DNA of 64,000 nt. Origin: Bradyrhizobium sp. LTSP849. GTDB lineage: Bacteria > Pseudomonadota > Alphaproteobacteria > Rhizobiales > Xanthobacteraceae. The notes beneath the pieces are model-generated. The model saw only the letters and a list, made by a program, of their open reading frames with translations. It had not been told where the DNA came from and made no database searches. The translations under genes were made by a program, and so were the position numbers. The DNA lies in NCBI RefSeq assembly GCF_000938255.1, contig NZ_JYMR01000018.1, positions 321,001-385,000 of the forward strand, read 5' to 3'. Below are positions 40,444 through 49,461 of the stretch, piece after piece (the first letter of the stretch is position 1; every line of letters starts with the position of its first letter).

Positions 40444-40476
40444 AACCTCCGGTCGCCCGGCGGCCGGAGGTTTCTT
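40444..40476. terminator. bidirectional intrinsic terminator
   Basis: AACCTCCGG and CCGGAGGTT form a perfect nine-base-pair stem with a GC-rich loop, then TTCTT. It lies between the convergent secreted-protein and arfB genes. Confidence 0.82.
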
Positions 40477-40494
40477 GGTCAATGTCCTGGTCAA

Positions 40495-40917
40495 TCAGTC
40501 GTCGAAGCCGCGGCCGCCGCCGCGTCCGGCCTTGACGTCGCTGCGGCGCTTCTTGCCCTCGAGGCGGCGCTGCTTGGAGCCAAACGTCGGCTTTGTCGCG
40601 CGCCGCGGCGTCGGCCGTATCATCGCCTCACTCAGGATATCGACGAGCCGGTCAATGGCGTCCTGGCGATTGCGCTCCTGGGTGCGGAAGCGCTGGGCAT
40701 GGATCACGATCACGCCGTCCTTGGTCATGCGCTGGCCGGCGATGCGGGCGAGCCGGATCGCCGCATCTTCCGGGATGGTCAGCTTGCGCGCGTCGAAGCG
40801 TAGCTGGGCCGCGGTCGACAATTTGTTGACGTTCTGCCCGCCCGGGCCGGAGGCGCGGACAAAGCCGATCTCGATGTCGTCCTCGTCGATGACGAGATCG
40901 CGGGATATCCGCAGCAT
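40495..40917 (-). CDS. arfB: alternative ribosome-rescue factor ArfB (peptidyl-tRNA hydrolase)
   Basis: A 140-residue release-factor-like protein that hydrolyses peptidyl-tRNA on stalled ribosomes. The catalytic GGQ is at residues 26-28 in RASGPGGQNVNKL, and the C-terminal tail is very Lys/Arg-rich (TFGSKQRRLEGKKRR), as needed to enter the empty mRNA channel. The ATG at 40917 gives the usual N-terminus LRISRDL. It is monocistronic. Confidence 0.95.
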   Translation of the reverse strand: MLRISRDLVIDEDDIEIGFVRASGPGGQNVNKLSTAAQLRFDARKLTIPEDAAIRLARIAGQRMTKDGVIVIHAQRFRTQERNRQDAIDRLVDILSEAMIRPTPRRATKPTFGSKQRRLEGKKRRSDVKAGRGGGRGFDD

Positions 40918-40989
40918 GGGAGCACCATTCGTGATGTCCGGACATATCCCGGACGTCCATTTTCGGCAATGGCGCGTCATTGGAAACGC

Positions 40990-41015
40990 AAATGGCCGGG
41001 CAAGCCCGGCCATTT
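40990..41015 (-). terminator. intrinsic terminator after the M16 peptidase pair
   Basis: AAATGGCCGGGC and GCCCGGCCATTT form a perfect 12-bp stem around two bases. On the minus strand it follows the second M16 gene and is followed by a T-rich stretch. Confidence 0.82.
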
Positions 41016-41034
41016 CAGGGAAGCGTACAGAACG

Positions 41035-42426
41035 TCAGTTCGACTTCGTCGCCGGCGCTGCCGCCGGTTGCGCGGCGGCCTGCGGGGCGCGGCCGACGAT
41101 GACGGTCAAAAGCCCCTGGCCCCAGAGCCGCTTGGCCGCGGCCTTGGCGTCGTCCAGCGTCACCGCGTCGACGATGGCGTTGCGCTTCTCGATATAGTCG
41201 ATCGGCAACTTGTCCTGCTGATATTGCAGCAGTGCCTGCGCGAGCTTGGAAGAGGTATCGAGCGCCAGCATCTGCGAGCCCTTGAGGTAGGACTTGGCCT
41301 CGTCGAGCTCCTTCTGCGTCGGGCCCTCGTCGGCGATGCGGCGTACTTCCTTCTCGATCGCGTCCATGGTGTCGCCGGCGCGGTCGGCGCGCGTGCCGGT
41401 GTTACCGATAAAGACCGCCGAATGCTCCATCCAGAGCAGCGATTCGAACACCGAATAGGCGAGGCCGCGCTTCTCGCGGACCTCGTGATAGAGCCGGGAG
41501 GACAATCCGCCGCCACCAAGGATATGGTTGACGACATAGGCCGCCATGAAGTTCGGATCGCTGCGCTTCACGCCGGGGCCGCCGAAGGTGATCACGGTCT
41601 GCGGCACGTCGAGCGGCACGAAGGCGCGTTGCGGCGGCTTTGCGGCCTCGATGTCGGGGACCGCTGTGAGAGTGGCTTTGGCAGGCAAGCTGCCGAACGT
41701 GTGGTCGAGCAGCTTGCCGAGGGTGGCCGGATCGACGTCGCCGACGACCGCGATCTTCAGCGTGTCCTTGGCGAGCACGCGGCCGACATAATCCTTCATG
41801 TCGGGGACCGTGATGGTCGGTACGCTCTCCAGCGTGCCGGTGGTCTGCTGCCCGTAAGGGTGATCGCCGAACGCGATCTCCAGGAATTTGCGGCTTGCGA
41901 GCGAGCTCGGGTTGGTGGTCTCGCGGCGCAGCCCCGAAATGACCTGGGATCGGATGCGCTCGACGTCGGCCGTCTCGAAATGCGGCGAGGTCAGTGACAT
42001 CCGCAACAGGTCGAAGGCCTCGTCCTTGTTGTCGCGCAGCATGCGCAGGCTGCCGCGGAAGGTGTCGCGGGTGGCGCTGAAGGAGAGCTCGATGGCGCGG
42101 CGGTCGAGCCGCTCGTGGAACGTCTTGGAGTCGAGATCGCCGGAGCCTTCGTCGAGGAGGTCGCCGACGAGATTGGCGACGCCCGGCTTGTCCTTGGGGT
42201 CCTGCGCCGAGCCGCCGGCAAAGGAATATTCCATGGCGATCAGCGGCACGGTCGCGTCCTGCACGAACCAGGCCTCGATGCCGCCGGGCGAGGTCAGGTG
42301 CTGGATCTTTGCGGCGGCCTGCGACGGCGAGACCGAGGCAAGCGCGAGCGCCGCGCCGGCGGCCAAGGAGAGCGCGAAGTGTCTTGTCCGCAGGAAGTGT
42401 CTTGCGCGAAGGAAAGGATGGTTCAC
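41035..42426 (-). CDS. M16-family peptidase-like protein, non-catalytic subunit
   Basis: A 463-residue secreted protein with a signal peptide and two M16 half-domains. The region where HxxEH should be reads FAGGSAQDPKDKPGVANL, so the zinc site is absent, while the second half keeps the M16 fold with RLYHEVREKRGLAYSV. This is the pattern of the inactive partner of a heterodimeric M16 enzyme. It overlaps the catalytic partner by four bases (ATGA), so the two are made in equal amounts. Location is probably periplasmic. Confidence 0.88.
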   Translation of the reverse strand: MNHPFLRARHFLRTRHFALSLAAGAALALASVSPSQAAAKIQHLTSPGGIEAWFVQDATVPLIAMEYSFAGGSAQDPKDKPGVANLVGDLLDEGSGDLDSKTFHERLDRRAIELSFSATRDTFRGSLRMLRDNKDEAFDLLRMSLTSPHFETADVERIRSQVISGLRRETTNPSSLASRKFLEIAFGDHPYGQQTTGTLESVPTITVPDMKDYVGRVLAKDTLKIAVVGDVDPATLGKLLDHTFGSLPAKATLTAVPDIEAAKPPQRAFVPLDVPQTVITFGGPGVKRSDPNFMAAYVVNHILGGGGLSSRLYHEVREKRGLAYSVFESLLWMEHSAVFIGNTGTRADRAGDTMDAIEKEVRRIADEGPTQKELDEAKSYLKGSQMLALDTSSKLAQALLQYQQDKLPIDYIEKRNAIVDAVTLDDAKAAAKRLWGQGLLTVIVGRAPQAAAQPAAAPATKSN

Positions 42427-43820
42427 GAACGCTTCTCCTCGCGCTTGGCGGGTGTGGTGTCCTTGATCAGATAGCCCGTCACCGAGCGCTTCTTCTCAAG
42501 CCATTTTTGCGCAGCTTGACGGACCTGTTCGCCGGTGACGGCGCGGATACGGTCGGGCCAGCTTCTGATGTCCTCGATCGATAGGCCCGTGCTCAGCGCG
42601 CCGCCGTACCAGCGCGCCAGCACAGCCTGGTTGTCCTGGGCGTAGATCGCCTCAGCAATGAGCTGGGTCTTGACCCGCTCGAGATCCTCGGCGCGGATCG
42701 GGTTCGCCACGATGTCGGCGATGACGCCGTCGATCACCTGCTCGACATCCGCGAAGCTGACGCCGGGTCTCGGCGAGGCCGCGACTGCGAACTGGGTCGG
42801 GTCGAGCGAGACGCTCGAATAGCTGGCGCTGGCGGAGACGGCGAGCGGCTTGTCGACGACCAGCGCGCGGTAGAGGTAGGAATTGCTGCCGCTGCCCATC
42901 AGTTGCGCGAGCACGTCGAGTGCTGCGCTCTCGCCGGCCGCGGCCGTCGTTGCCGAGGGCGCCAGATAATAGCGCCGCAGGCTGGGCTGCTCGACGCGCG
43001 GGTCGGACAGCGTGACGGTGCGCGGTGCGGCCGGCTCCGGCTCCTGTGGGCGGATGCGCTGTGCGGGGATCGCCGGCTGGGCCGGGATCGGGCCGAAATT
43101 GCGCTCGACCAGCGGGCGGATGTCGGCGGCCTCGACGTCGCCGGCGATCACCAGGATCGCGTTGTTCGGCGCGTAGAACCGGCGGTAAAAGGCGAGCGCG
43201 TCCTCGCGATTGAGCTTCTCGATCTCCTGGTGCCAACCGATCACCGGCCGGCCATAGGGATGGTTGAGATAGAGCGCGGCCATGACCTGTTCGTTCAGGC
43301 GCGCGTCGGGGCTGTTGGCGACGCGCATGTTGTACTCTTCGAGCACGACGTCGCGTTCAGGCAGCACGTTCTCGTCCTTGAGGATCAGGCCGGTCATGCG
43401 GTCGGCCTCGAACTCCATCATGGTCGGCAATTGCTCGCGCGGTACGCGCTGGTAGTAGTTGGTGTAATCGACCGAGGTCGAGGCATTCTCGTTGCCGCCG
43501 ACGCGGAGCACGGTCTGGGAGAATTCGCCGACCGGATGCTTCTCGGTGCCCTTGAACATCAGATGCTCGAGGAAATGGGCAAGGCCCGATTTGCCCGGCG
43601 TCTCGTCGGCCGAGCCGACCTTGTACCAGATCATCTCCGTGACCACGGGCGTGCGGTGATCGGGGATCACCACGACCTGGAGGCCGTTGCTGAGCGTGAA
43701 GCTGGCGGGCGGGGCCGATGTTACGGTGGTCTGAGCGAAGGCGGCGCCGGTCGCAAGAACACTGGACGAAAGCAGCGCGGCGATAAGGCAGGCAGCCGAT
43801 CGGTAAGAGGACATCATCAT
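42423..43820 (-). CDS. M16-family zinc peptidase, catalytic subunit
   Basis: A 465-residue secreted pitrilysin-type peptidase. After a signal peptide (1-30, ends AAFAQ) the zinc motif HFLEH (His82, Glu85, His86) is intact, with the distal Glu in the EYNMRVANSPDAR region. LYRALVVDKPLAVS lies in the second half-domain. It pairs with the inactive subunit downstream, and the two would clamp unfolded or short peptides in the periplasm. An imperfect palindrome lies 13-35 bases upstream of the start. Confidence 0.93.
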   Translation of the reverse strand: MMMSSYRSAACLIAALLSSSVLATGAAFAQTTVTSAPPASFTLSNGLQVVVIPDHRTPVVTEMIWYKVGSADETPGKSGLAHFLEHLMFKGTEKHPVGEFSQTVLRVGGNENASTSVDYTNYYQRVPREQLPTMMEFEADRMTGLILKDENVLPERDVVLEEYNMRVANSPDARLNEQVMAALYLNHPYGRPVIGWHQEIEKLNREDALAFYRRFYAPNNAILVIAGDVEAADIRPLVERNFGPIPAQPAIPAQRIRPQEPEPAAPRTVTLSDPRVEQPSLRRYYLAPSATTAAAGESAALDVLAQLMGSGSNSYLYRALVVDKPLAVSASASYSSVSLDPTQFAVAASPRPGVSFADVEQVIDGVIADIVANPIRAEDLERVKTQLIAEAIYAQDNQAVLARWYGGALSTGLSIEDIRSWPDRIRAVTGEQVRQAAQKWLEKKRSVTGYLIKDTTPAKREEKRS

Positions 43821-43832
43821 CCTTATGAAAGG

Positions 43833-43855
43833 CCGAGCCCGGACGTCCGGCTCGG
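43833..43855. promoter_or_regulatory. imperfect palindrome upstream of the M16 operon
   Basis: CCGAGCCCGGAC and GTCCGGCTCGG are inverted arms that differ by one bulged C. The element begins 13 bp before the catalytic M16 gene. It may be an operator or an mRNA leader hairpin; neither is shown by the sequence. Confidence 0.35.
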
Positions 43856-44016
43856 AGGCACGGCATGGTACACCGCGCCGCTGAGGCTTCGCGTCACGAA
43901 GCAGAGAACGCTATCAAGGCGCAACTAAATTGCACGTAAGCTAATCGTGCGCCGGGTCACACAGACCGGGCGCGCCAGATCGGCGCCTGTCGAGACGCCG
44001 CGGCGGGCGACGGGCG

Positions 44017-44748
44017 CTATTGTTCCCTGTCCTTGCCGGACATGATGTCGAAGTACATATGCTTCGTCTTATCCATCCCCTCGCCATAGGCATAGCCAGA
44101 CGAAGGCGTCTGATATCCCGGAGGCGGCTCGGTCAGCGACTGGCGCGGCGGCTCGCTTGTGAACGGCTTGGACTCGGCTTTGCCGCCGACGCCCCTCATC
44201 ATGTTCCAAAGGCCGCCGGTGAAACCGAGTTCGGCGGGGCTCAGCGACGGGTTGCCGTTGGTGCCCGGCTGGATCGGATCGCTGTTCGTGCGCTCGGGGG
44301 CGGCGGTCTGGCCGGCCTTCATCTCGGCGGGCGTCAACGGCTGGGCCGCCTGCCAGTTCTCCGTTGCCTTGACCGCCTTCTTGCGCTGAGCGATGGCCTC
44401 CTTGCGGCGCCTCTCGTCTGGGTCCTTCGGCCAGTTCGGTGCGTTCTTGGCTTCGGTCCCGGCGGGCGGCGGCAGGTCGAGCTTGGGTGGCACCACCAGC
44501 GGCGACCGCTCGCGGTACTCGATACCTTTCTTCTCCATGCTCTTGGCGCCGATGCCGGACATCAAATTGTCGATGAGCTTCTCTTCGAAGGTCATGTCGT
44601 CATCGTCGTCGCCGTCGTCACCGGCGCGGACCGGGCCTGCCGCCATGACGAGGCCGATGCCGAGTGCGACGGCGGACAATTTCAGCGCCCGCCAAATCCC
44701 CGTCCGGGGGTCTCGAACCATCGAACCACTCGTCTCGGAGCTGCGCAT
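44017..44748 (-). CDS. secreted protein of unknown function
   Basis: A 243-residue protein starting MRSSETSGSMVRD, with a hydrophobic signal-like helix (ALKLSAVALGIGLVMAAGPVRA) and a mature part rich in Pro, Lys and Asp. An Asp-rich run DDGDDDDDMTFEEKLIDNLM follows the signal. The C-terminus has GYAYGEGMDKTKHMYFDI. No domain was recognised; relatives occur in Bradyrhizobium. The ATG at 44748 is preferred over a GTG at 44787. The gene lies between lspA and the M16 pair on the same strand. Confidence 0.65.
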   Translation of the reverse strand: MRSSETSGSMVRDPRTGIWRALKLSAVALGIGLVMAAGPVRAGDDGDDDDDMTFEEKLIDNLMSGIGAKSMEKKGIEYRERSPLVVPPKLDLPPPAGTEAKNAPNWPKDPDERRRKEAIAQRKKAVKATENWQAAQPLTPAEMKAGQTAAPERTNSDPIQPGTNGNPSLSPAELGFTGGLWNMMRGVGGKAESKPFTSEPPRQSLTEPPPGYQTPSSGYAYGEGMDKTKHMYFDIMSGKDREQ

Positions 44749-44841
44749 ACCTGTACCTGTTCCAAATTGTGGCAGATGCCGCGTCACGCGCAGCCGCCCC
44801 TCGCAAAGCAGGGTTCCATCTCCGGTCCGTATCGGCCGGGA

Positions 44842-45336
44842 TCAGGGCGCTTTTGCGGCGGGTACCCCCAGGAAGGAATCATACAATAGGGCCGCCACCC
44901 CGGCAACGATGGCCACGTCCGCCAGGTTGAAGACGTACCAGTTAAAGGTATTTCCGGCGATCTCGATATGAAACAGAGCGAAATCCACCACTGCGCCATA
45001 GGCCAGGCGGTCGATGCCATTGCCGATGGCGCCGCCGATGATCAGCCCCAGTGCGACGGTCGCGAGGAAGGTGTGCGACCGGGCCATCCAGATCGCCAGC
45101 GCGACCACCGCGATGGCCTTCACCGCCATCAGCGCGAGCTGCGCCGCCTGGCTGTCGTTCTGGAGCCAGCCGAAGCTGATCCCGATGTTCCAGGCCAGCA
45201 CCAGGTCGAAGAACGGCGTCACCTTCACCACGCCGCGACGGGCGAGGTCGAACCCGTTCAGCAGCCAGAGCTTTGAGGCCTGGTCGAGGATGACGGTGAT
45301 GACGGCCGAGATGATGCCGACGCGGAGCGGGGTCAT
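44842..45336 (-). CDS. lspA: lipoprotein signal peptidase (SPase II)
   Basis: A 164-residue inner-membrane aspartyl protease that cleaves prolipoproteins before the lipid-modified cysteine. Catalytic Asp118 is in AVVDF and Asp140 in FNLADVAI, and GGAIGNGIDR is the conserved loop. Four hydrophobic helices are visible. It lies ten bases after ileS, the usual ileS-lspA order. The ATG is at 45336. Confidence 0.96.
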   Translation of the reverse strand: MTPLRVGIISAVITVILDQASKLWLLNGFDLARRGVVKVTPFFDLVLAWNIGISFGWLQNDSQAAQLALMAVKAIAVVALAIWMARSHTFLATVALGLIIGGAIGNGIDRLAYGAVVDFALFHIEIAGNTFNWYVFNLADVAIVAGVAALLYDSFLGVPAAKAP

Positions 45337-45345
45337 GGCCGGGGA

Positions 45346-48300
45346 TTAGACCCCCACCCCCAGCGCCTTCCATTCGCGCAGCGCCTTGGCGTCGCGCGGT
45401 GTGACGTCGGGATATTCAGGGTCTTCGCCGACGGTCGGCGAAATCTTCCAGGAGCGGGCGCATTTGGTGCCAACCGCCTTCTCCACCACGACCGCTACTC
45501 CGGGCACGGCATCGAGACGGAACGCATTCGCCGGCGCCTCGCCCTCGCGCACCTCGTAGTTCGAGGTGATGCAGATCTCGGCGAGATCGGTGTCGAACAG
45601 CGTCGCCAGCATGTCGCGATCGGCGATATAGATGACCGGAGAGGCCTCCAGTGACGAGCCGATGTTCTTGGCGGCACGCTCGAGCTCGAGGGCGCCCGTG
45701 ACGACGCGGCGGACGTTGCGGATGGTCTCCCACTTCGCGGCGAGCTTGTCGTCGCGGAGCTTGTCGAGACCTTCCGGAAACTGCGTCAGATGCACCGACG
45801 GCTCGGCATCGGGCTTGTACATTCGCCAACTCTCTTCCGCGGTGAAGCTCAGCACCGGCGCCAGCCATTTCAGGATGGCGTTGCAGAGCATGTCGATCGT
45901 GGTCAGCGCCGCCTTGCGCGTCAGCGACGACGGCGGATCGCAATACAGCGTGTCCTTGCGGATGTCGAAATAGAACGCCGACAGCTCGCTGTTGAGGAAT
46001 GCCGACAGCGTCGCCACCACGCTCTTGAAGTCGAACGTCTCATAGGCCTTGCCGACGGCCTCGGCCCGGATCGCGAGCTCATGCAGCATCAGCCGTTCGA
46101 GCTCGGGCATCTCGGCGGCCGCGACTGCATCGGCCGGCTTGTAATGATGCAGCGTGCCGAGCATCCAGCGCACGGTGTTGCGCAGCTTGCGGTAGGTCTC
46201 GACCGTGTTCTTCAGGATCTCGGGGCCGATGCGCTGATCGTCGGTGTAGTCGCAGGACGCGACCCAGAGTCTCAGGATGTCGGCGCCGGATTCCTTGATG
46301 ACGGCCTGCGGCTCGATGGTGTTGCCGAGCGACTTCGACATCTTGCGGCCGTCCTCGGCCTGGGTGAAGCCGTGGGTCAGCACGATGTCGTAGGGCGCGC
46401 GGCCGCGGGTGCCGCAGCTCTCCAGCAGCGAGGAGTGGAACCAGCCGCGATGCTGGTCCGAGCCTTCGAGATACATCACCGTGTCGGTGCCGCCATCGAC
46501 CTTGCGCTTGATGCCGGCAAGGCCGGGGAAATGCACGGGATCTTCGAGCACGAAGGCGTGGGTCGAGCCGGAATCGAACCAGACGTCGAGGATGTCGTCG
46601 ACCTTCTGCCAGTCTTCACTCGCACGCGAACCAAGGAAGCGCTCGCGGGCGCCCAGTGCGTACCAGGCGTCGGCGCCTTCCTTTTCGAAGGCGTCGCCGA
46701 TGCGGGTGTTGACCGTCTCGTCCTGGAGGATTTCGGCGGAGCCGTCGCCCTTCTCGCGCACGAACACGGCGATCGGCACGCCCCAGGCGCGCTGGCGCGA
46801 GATCACCCAATCGGGGCGCGCCTCGATCATGCCGTTGATGCGGTTCTCGCCGGATGGCGGCACCCATTGGGTGACCGAGATCGCGTGCAGCGCGCGGGCG
46901 CGCAACGTGTCGCCGGTCTTGGTCTTGCCGTTCGTCGCAATGTCCTTGTCCATCGCGATGAACCATTGCGGCGTGTTGCGGAAGATCACCGGCTTCTTGG
47001 AGCGCCAGGAATGCGGATATTGGTGCTTGAGCCGGCCGCGCGCGAGCAGCATGCCCTTGTCGACGAGCGCCTTGATCACGGCCTCGTTGGCGTCGCCCTT
47101 CTCGCCCTTGTCGTTGATGACGCGCTTGCCTGCAAAGCCCGGCGCCTGGTCGGTATAGGCGCCGTTCTCGTCAACGGTGTAGGGGATGGCGCTGTTGATG
47201 CCGCGTGCATCCAGCTCGCGTGTGCTCGCTGTCCAGACGTCAAAGTCCTCGCGGCCGTGGCTGGGCGCGGTGTGCACGAAGCCGGTGCCGGTGTCGTCGG
47301 TGACATGATCGCCGGACAGCAGCGGCACGATGAACTCGTATCCGCCGGCAAGGCCCTTCAGCGGATGGGCGCATTCGATCGCGTCCATGGTGTCGCCGGG
47401 GATGTCGCGCACCCTCTCGTAGGCCGTCACGCGCGCCTGCTTGAATACCTCTGCGGCGAGCGCGTCGGCGAGGATCAGGAGATCACCGCTCTTGGCCCAA
47501 TTGTCAGCCGGCGCGTCGGTGATCTCAAAGAGGCCATAGGCGATCTTCGGCGAGAACGAGATGGCGCGGTTGCCGGGCAGGGTCCAGGGCGTGGTGGTCC
47601 AGATCACGATGCTTGCCGAGGCAAGCGCGCCATGGGCGGGCGAGGTGACCGGGAATTTCACCCAGACCATATCGGACGTGTAGTCCTCGTACTCGACTTC
47701 GGCCTCCGCCAGCGCCGTTTTCTCGACCACGCTCCACATCACCGGCTTGGAGCCGCGATAGAGCGTGCCGTTGGCGGCGAACTTCATCAGCTCGCGGGCG
47801 ATCTGGGCCTCGGCCGGATAGTTCATGGTGGCGTAGGGATGGTCCCAGTCGCCGATCACGCCGAGCCGCTTGAACTCCTCGCGCTGCACGTTGAGCCAGT
47901 GCGTGGCATAGGCGCGGCATTCTTTCCGGAAATCGATCATCGCGGCACTGTCGCGGAAGTCGGGCTTCTGCTTGCCCTTCTTGCGATAGTGTTCCTCCTC
48001 GACCTTCCATTCGATCGGCAGGCCGTGGCAATCCCAGCCGGGTACGTAGTTGGAATCGAAGCCGAGCATCTGCTGGCTCTTGGTGACGAGATCCTTGAGG
48101 ATCTTGTTCAGCGACGTGCCGATATGGATGTTGCCGTTGGCGTAGGGCGGGCCGTCATGCAGCACGAACTTGTCGCGGCCCTTCGCATCCTCGCGCAGCT
48201 TCTCGTAGAGGCCGATCTCGTACCAGCGCTTGAGGATCTCCGGCTCGCGCTGCGGCAGGCCGGCGCGCATCGGAAATTCCGTCTGCGGCAGGAATAGGGT

Positions 48301-48354
48301 TTTCGAATAGTCTTTGGCTTCGGACTTTTGGGACTTTTGCGGCTTTTCGGACAT
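45346..48354 (-). CDS. ileS: isoleucyl-tRNA synthetase
   Basis: A 1002-residue class I aminoacyl-tRNA synthetase that charges tRNA-Ile and edits valine. The HIGH-type motif NGNIHIGT is at about 73-80 and KMSKSLGN at about residue 670. The N-terminus has a short lysine-rich stretch before the catalytic core. Length matches bacterial IleS. The antisense strand carries an 835-codon open frame, which is a codon-bias shadow. Confidence 0.97.
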   Translation of the reverse strand: MSEKPQKSQKSEAKDYSKTLFLPQTEFPMRAGLPQREPEILKRWYEIGLYEKLREDAKGRDKFVLHDGPPYANGNIHIGTSLNKILKDLVTKSQQMLGFDSNYVPGWDCHGLPIEWKVEEEHYRKKGKQKPDFRDSAAMIDFRKECRAYATHWLNVQREEFKRLGVIGDWDHPYATMNYPAEAQIARELMKFAANGTLYRGSKPVMWSVVEKTALAEAEVEYEDYTSDMVWVKFPVTSPAHGALASASIVIWTTTPWTLPGNRAISFSPKIAYGLFEITDAPADNWAKSGDLLILADALAAEVFKQARVTAYERVRDIPGDTMDAIECAHPLKGLAGGYEFIVPLLSGDHVTDDTGTGFVHTAPSHGREDFDVWTASTRELDARGINSAIPYTVDENGAYTDQAPGFAGKRVINDKGEKGDANEAVIKALVDKGMLLARGRLKHQYPHSWRSKKPVIFRNTPQWFIAMDKDIATNGKTKTGDTLRARALHAISVTQWVPPSGENRINGMIEARPDWVISRQRAWGVPIAVFVREKGDGSAEILQDETVNTRIGDAFEKEGADAWYALGARERFLGSRASEDWQKVDDILDVWFDSGSTHAFVLEDPVHFPGLAGIKRKVDGGTDTVMYLEGSDQHRGWFHSSLLESCGTRGRAPYDIVLTHGFTQAEDGRKMSKSLGNTIEPQAVIKESGADILRLWVASCDYTDDQRIGPEILKNTVETYRKLRNTVRWMLGTLHHYKPADAVAAAEMPELERLMLHELAIRAEAVGKAYETFDFKSVVATLSAFLNSELSAFYFDIRKDTLYCDPPSSLTRKAALTTIDMLCNAILKWLAPVLSFTAEESWRMYKPDAEPSVHLTQFPEGLDKLRDDKLAAKWETIRNVRRVVTGALELERAAKNIGSSLEASPVIYIADRDMLATLFDTDLAEICITSNYEVREGEAPANAFRLDAVPGVAVVVEKAVGTKCARSWKISPTVGEDPEYPDVTPRDAKALREWKALGVGV

Positions 48355-48574
48355 GAGGCTGACTGGCTCGGAAGGGCGCGGGAACAGATGGCGATGCGGA
48401 ATCGCGGGTGAAACGACAACATCCCGGTCTTGCGCCGAGCCGAAAGCTCAGGCGGAAGCCGGGCCGCTAATTCCTATGATGCGCCGCGCAAACATGGGCT
48501 CTCCATAGCAGCCGGGCGGGGGAAGCGCAAAGGGGCGAACGGCCCAATCCTGACGGCGAGGCACTATTGCGGAA

Positions 48575-48587
48575 TTCTGCAGCAGAA
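48575..48587. promoter_or_regulatory. inverted repeat before the toxin-antitoxin genes
   Basis: TTCTGC-A-GCAGAA is a perfect 6-1-6 palindrome ending 31 bp before the antitoxin ATG. Xre-type antitoxins bind palindromes in their own promoters, so this is the probable operator. Binding is inference. Confidence 0.5.
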
Positions 48588-48617
48588 CTAATGTATTGAT
48601 TAACGGAGACTAATTCC

Positions 48618-49007
48618 ATGAACGCGGAGCCGCTTGCCGAGGTGTTCGAGGAGCTCAAGCAGCTCCGCCGACTTGGTGGAAGGCGAGATGCCCAGGCACA
48701 TCCAGAGATTACATCCTCCCTTGAGGACGCTTACGCTGTGCTGGTCGAGGCTGGCCAGAATGATACCGCGGAGCTAATCCGCCAGGTGATAGACGATCTT
48801 TCTCCATCGGGGTCGCTGGTCAGAACTCTGGAGATCAGGACGCTGGCCAACCGCGTCTTTGGTGATACGGCAAAGGCAGCGGCTTGGCTCGATCGACCAA
48901 ATCGGTCCTTATCTGGCCAGAAGCCGGTCGATCTGTTGCAAGATGAACTTGGCGCGGCTGTCGTCCGCGAGTTGCTTGAGCAGATCGATCACGGAATTTT
49001 TGCCTGA
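48618..49007 (+). CDS. Xre/MbcA/ParS-type antitoxin
   Basis: A 129-residue antitoxin-like protein. The C-terminal 55 residues, ANRVFGDTAKAAAWLDRPN then LSGQKPVDLLQDELG, are the MbcA/ParS/Xre toxin-binding domain (formerly DUF2384). The N-terminal 60 residues are helical and less like a classical helix-turn-helix, so DNA binding is probable but unproven. It precedes a RES toxin by 9 bp, forming one operon. GGAG precedes the ATG. It should neutralise the neighbouring NAD-degrading toxin. Confidence 0.88.
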   Translation: MNAEPLAEVFEELKQLRRLGGRRDAQAHPEITSSLEDAYAVLVEAGQNDTAELIRQVIDDLSPSGSLVRTLEIRTLANRVFGDTAKAAAWLDRPNRSLSGQKPVDLLQDELGAAVVRELLEQIDHGIFA

Positions 49008-49016
49008 GCCCGTAAG

Positions 49017-49457
49017 ATGGAGCTCTGGCGGATTTCGAACTACACCGATTTGTCCGGAATAGGCGGCCTGAGGGCCGCGGGCCGATGGCATTCGCAGGGC
49101 AGGCGGATCGTCTATCTCGCCGATCATCCGTCGAGTGCGTTGTTGGAAATGCTGGTCCACATGGATCGAGATCTTATCCCGCCAGCATATCAATTGCTGC
49201 GTGTCGCGGTCCCCGACGACCTTCTCGCTGAGACCGTCGGGCCGGAATTGCCTCTGGATTGGAGGACCCAGACGATGGTCAGCCGTGAGATTGGCGATCG
49301 CTGGCTCGATCGGTCGACAAGTGCGCTCTTACAGGTGCCATCTGCGATAAGCGCGCAAGGAGCCAACTTTCTCTTGAACCCTGCGCATCCTGATGCAGCG
49401 CGCGTCAGCGTAGCCGAGGTGATCCAGGCGCCATTCGATTCACGGCTGCTCGGCTAA
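49017..49457 (+). CDS. RES-domain NAD+-degrading toxin
   Basis: A 146-residue toxin of the RES family. Members break NAD+ by phosphorolysis or hydrolysis and stop growth when released. The pattern R5, RW and GRRIVYLA with Tyr33 and Glu44 in SSALLEMLVH fits the RES core. The C-terminus QGANFLLNPAHPDA is a typical family ending. Only nine bases separate it from the antitoxin. The pair is a probable type II toxin-antitoxin system; stress response or phage defence are both possible roles. Confidence 0.9.
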   Translation: MELWRISNYTDLSGIGGLRAAGRWHSQGRRIVYLADHPSSALLEMLVHMDRDLIPPAYQLLRVAVPDDLLAETVGPELPLDWRTQTMVSREIGDRWLDRSTSALLQVPSAISAQGANFLLNPAHPDAARVSVAEVIQAPFDSRLLG

Positions 49458-49461
49458 TGGA

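Noticed and set aside
45790..48297. 835-codon open frame antisense to ileS
   Set aside because: IleS is unmistakable on the other strand; long antisense frames are expected from codon bias at this GC content.
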